Part shown: positions 60,801-64,000 of the stretch, in pieces | Numbering within the stretch: the stretch's first letter is position 1 | How the letters are laid out: every line of letters begins with the position of its first letter | Assembly (NCBI GenBank): GCA_018881555.1 | Contig: JACAXG010000202.1 | Span: forward strand, 1,054,001 to 1,118,000 | Direction: 5' to 3' | Length of the DNA: 64,000 nt | From: Amblyornis subalaris | Lineage: Eukaryota; Chordata; Aves; Passeriformes; Ptilonorhynchidae | Program-made: the position numbers and the translations under genes | Notes under the pieces: generated by a model | The model's input: only the letters and a program-made list of their open reading frames with translations | Told to the model about the DNA's origin: nothing | Database searches by the model: none

Positions 60801-63800
60801 ACCACTTTAGAAGAAACTAAGGTCATAAGGAATAACATGAAAGGCCCTTTTCCAGATTAGTAAAAAAGACAAAAAACTAGAGTTAGAAGTTAATGTTCTT
60901 CAGCAGCCAAAGACTGTCAGCCAGGATGTGTACTGATACTCAGGCAGTTCAATATTCCTAAAAGCACTTCAGAAAAGGGAGAAAAGAGTGAGGAACAAAA
61001 TTTGCAAAGCTTAGGGGGAATCACTGAAACTACAGCTGACTTGAAGAGTCACAGAAAGACAGTATTAAATGACTGGGATGAAAGAGATCTGAAATTTAAA
61101 GGCCAAAACATGTGAAATAATGGGAACAGAGGACAGGAAAAATCCCACAGCTACTGATTAGCTTTTACAATTAGATAAATGTTTTTAACACTCATTCTAT
61201 CTCAATTTGTAATTTTTTTTAAAACCTTCTGGCTATATTACATTGAAGTAAGGGAGATGGCTTTTTTCAGACTCTCAGACTTGCGCAGGCAGGAAATTCC
61301 TGTCTCATTTTATCTGTGAACATCGGAAAGAAAACAGCAAGAGGAAAGGAATGCTTTTTCTCTGGGAAACAGAAGAACCAATATTACATTCCATTAAACC
61401 TGTACTGTAGAAATGCAAAGAAACTGTTGATTGATATTAGATTAACTGAATTTACAAGTAAAAGTCCGCTTATTTTCCAGGGATGTTAAAATCATTGTGT
61501 ATCCAGACCTGAGAGCAAATTTTCACACCATCATTTAACACAGGCACCACAGTACCCCACACAAGACCCAGATGAATTTATTTCTGTGTCAGATCCTACA
61601 CAGCTGGCTGATGGTCAGGAAGCATTTCTACACAAAGAGAGCAAAGCAGAAAGCTGACATCATGTTAAGACACACACCAGCCACCTCCCAGAGAGACCAA
61701 CTCCTCTCCTACCTCTCCTGAAGCCATAAAATGATGAGCTCCCTGGGCACATTTAATTTTCATAAATGAGTGAAGCTTTTTGTCTAACTACAGTGGCTTC
61801 ATGTTTCTTCCTCTGTGCCTCAGGAGGCTGAGGCCACTTCTAGCAANTGGATTAGCCAAATGAGGAATGGGAGAGGTCAGTTTGGATTAAAATGAAACTG
61901 TTACATCTCTGCAGTTAAGAAAACAAGTTTGATTACAGGTAACTGCAGGTACCTTTTATGGCACGAACTGCATATCTTTCCTCTTATTTAACACACATCT
62001 TCCTATANATTCCAAGACTTCAACTGCTTTCCAAATGGCCTATTTTCCTTGCTCTCAAAATTTAATTCTTATCCAGTTCTAGTTTGCACTAGCATCGTTC
62101 CACAACCACAAAGAATCCAACCTCAAACAGTATCAGAAAACACAGGATCTCAACTTTCAAGTCTTCAACCAGATTTTTTTTACTGGGTTTGAGCGCCCTC
62201 TTGTGAGAGCAACACAGCATGTCACGATAGTCGTGATTTGGTGGAAGAAGGGACGAAAGACCAAGTGACAAACACGACTTGTTCTTTTATTTAGATGGAT
62301 TCTGTTCATCAGTATTTCTTTTAGTCTGCCGAACCCATTCACTATCAGAAAACTAAAAATTAGATACTGATGATGACAAATCTTTCAAAAATTATTCTGA
62401 GCTTCAAATTAATCAGCTTTTCAANGAAATCACAAAAACACGATCCAGCAGCAGACAGTGGCCAAAGCGCCCAACAGCAATCCTTGACAGTCTTCTGTCC
62501 TTTCTTTTCTGCTTTTTTAAAAATTAGTATTTTTTATATAGATATCAAAAATCAAAAGAAGACACTAGCCAAGGGTCTCAAAATAGTAATTANTTTGTGC
62601 CACGTATGTCCCAACTTCTCGTAAGCTACTCTATTCCCCAAACTTCCTCACTTCTTCAACTGCAAAAGGTATAAATTTCTCAACTCGCATGGAAAACCCT
62701 CTAAAACATTCACATTTCTGACTGTTTGAAGTGATGAAACAACTTTTTTATTTCTGGTTTAAAACTAACTTTTCCTTCGTGTCTACATTTCCCTCTCCAT
62801 CCATCTTCATAAACAATTCTGTTTCTTTCATCTTACCTGTATCTGTTATTTTTGTATCCCCTTCTTCCTCTCTTGCTTTAGAGAGGCAAGATACTGAGCA
62901 CCTAGAGCCGGGCTCTGGGACATAACCCCAGCCTTAAATGACCGCAGGGCAACATGGCAGATCAGCCTCTATTCTTGGGCCATTTCAGGAAAAAAAAGAA
63001 CCAACCAATGCTGAACATAAACAGAGACTCAGCACTTGGAGCCACANAATTTCAGAGATGAGGGGAAGCTTGAATACAGAAACAAAAATATCTGTTCAAN
63101 TGCTAAATATTTAAAAAATATCTTCTGCTCCCTCCTGAATTTGTCTTTTATCTTAGTCTTTTGATGGAGGTGCACCTCTTACTGTAAAGCAAATTTAAAC
63201 TTAATGACAATATGCTCATTAGTTACCTTTTGCAGACTACTAACAAATAACTAACATAACACAAACCAAAAACCAAGCATGGCTGTTTTCAAATATCAGG
63301 CAAAAAAATGTTTTAGAAAAATGTTTTAGAGTTTTTGAATAGCAAAACTGAAGCAATGAAAGGATAGGAGAGTTGCTTGTGATCATTGCACCAGAGACAG
63401 GCCCCTCACTACTCACTACTCCTGGCACACAGTACCCACTCAAAACACTGGAAAACCAAACCCAGCAATAGTTCCTGGCATGAACAGCACAGTACCTACC
63501 CATGGGAACTACCAGTGTGTGTCCCCTACACTGTGGTAGCTGTCACGTAACAGCACAGGTCATGCTCCATCCTGCAGCAGAAGCAGTCACTACAACATGC
63601 ACAAGCTCACAGAGGATCTGCTTCAGTCTGAGACACTGGAGGGTCCCTCCCATGTTGTGGCCACTACCACAGCATGGATTCGTTCACCGTGTTTTCCACA
63701 CTGCTCTAATAGCCTGGGCTTTAGCAANGTTATGGTATTTCTCCACTGTGCACTACAAAACTGAGCAGTTATAAAGGGATTTTAAATGGCTCTGTTGTAA

Positions 63801-64000
63801 GCACATTTTGTCTAATTGGAAGTTATTAATCCACTAGTATTGCTACCAATCCTGGCACTCCTGGACACAACAGACCAAAAATGAATAAAACGCTATGTAC
63901 CAGTGGATTGAAATCATCAAATTACTGCATACAAAGTGGTTAGGAGCCCTTACTTCAAGTCATTTCACGTTGTTTTTTCACTTAACAGACTTATCCTACT
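57861..64000 (-). other. TXNDC11: TXNDC11 intron upstream of exon a, open at window edge
   Basis: The next upstream exon in this family encodes the run ending LLYIPSQSELLDFLSNYE in human. No equivalent, and no CGQS-type first thioredoxin domain, was found on the minus strand to 64000, so the window ends inside this intron. It contains TA-rich low complexity at 59681-59730. A 15-bp inverted repeat TCACGA/TCGTGA lies at 62222-62236. No recognisable gene or intact repeat was seen. Confidence 0.6.
59681..59730. repeat. TA-rich (TACTATATACTAATA)-like repeat
   Basis: Overlapping copies of ACTATATA / TATACTAA with one n. Low-complexity intronic sequence. Confidence 0.8.

Noticed and set aside
62222..62236. 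TCACGA-TAG-TCGTGA inverted repeat
   Set aside because: Arms of six bases are expected by chance many times in a window this size.

Overview
The window is a piece of a vertebrate nuclear genome, almost certainly a bird. The evidence is a CR1 retroposon ending in the avian-type 8-bp tail (variants of GATGATTC / ATTCTATG), several copies of a bird-type ERVL-like LTR, and the linked genes stannin (SNN) and TXNDC11 in tail-to-tail order, as in other amniotes. Single isolated n bases are scattered about one per kilobase. They look like masked ambiguous or heterozygous sites rather than assembly gaps. The species cannot be named from the sequence alone.

Region 1 to about 33.5 kb is a gene-poor AT-rich stretch upstream of SNN. 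By synteny known from other amniotes it is probably the spacer between LITAF and SNN, but no LITAF exon was seen. It holds microsatellites, decayed CR1 and LTR pieces, and a few compact sequence oddities: a tandem pair of NF-kB-like palindromes, a perfect 20-bp palindrome with inverted GATA sites, and two GC/CpG-bearing patches.

Region 33.5 to 43.2 kb is the SNN gene on the + strand. A CpG island (about 33.5-35.05 kb) carries GC boxes, an inverted CCAAT box and a TATA-like element. A CR1 copy sits within the island directly upstream of the promoter. A non-coding first exon is inferred near 34.5 kb, then an intron of about 6 kb, then exon 2 (from 40479). Exon 2 has two tiny upstream ORFs, the whole 87-residue stannin coding region (40554-40817), and a roughly 2.4-kb 3' UTR with four Pumilio-type motifs.

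Region 43.2 to 64 kb is the 3' two-thirds of TXNDC11 on the - strand. Eight coding exons (57860 down to 43262) join in perfect phase to give 718 residues. They include the C-terminal thioredoxin domain with its CGFC active site and a coiled-coil tail. The N-terminal exons lie beyond the right edge. A solo ERVL-type LTR sits antisense in one intron. SNN and TXNDC11 converge, and their opposite-strand AATAAA signals lie within 25 bp, so their transcripts probably overlap at the 3' ends.

I found no previously undescribed protein system. The most interesting points are the overlapping 3' ends, the Pumilio cluster and uORFs of SNN, substitutions in an otherwise highly conserved stannin, and the transposable elements placed at its promoter.
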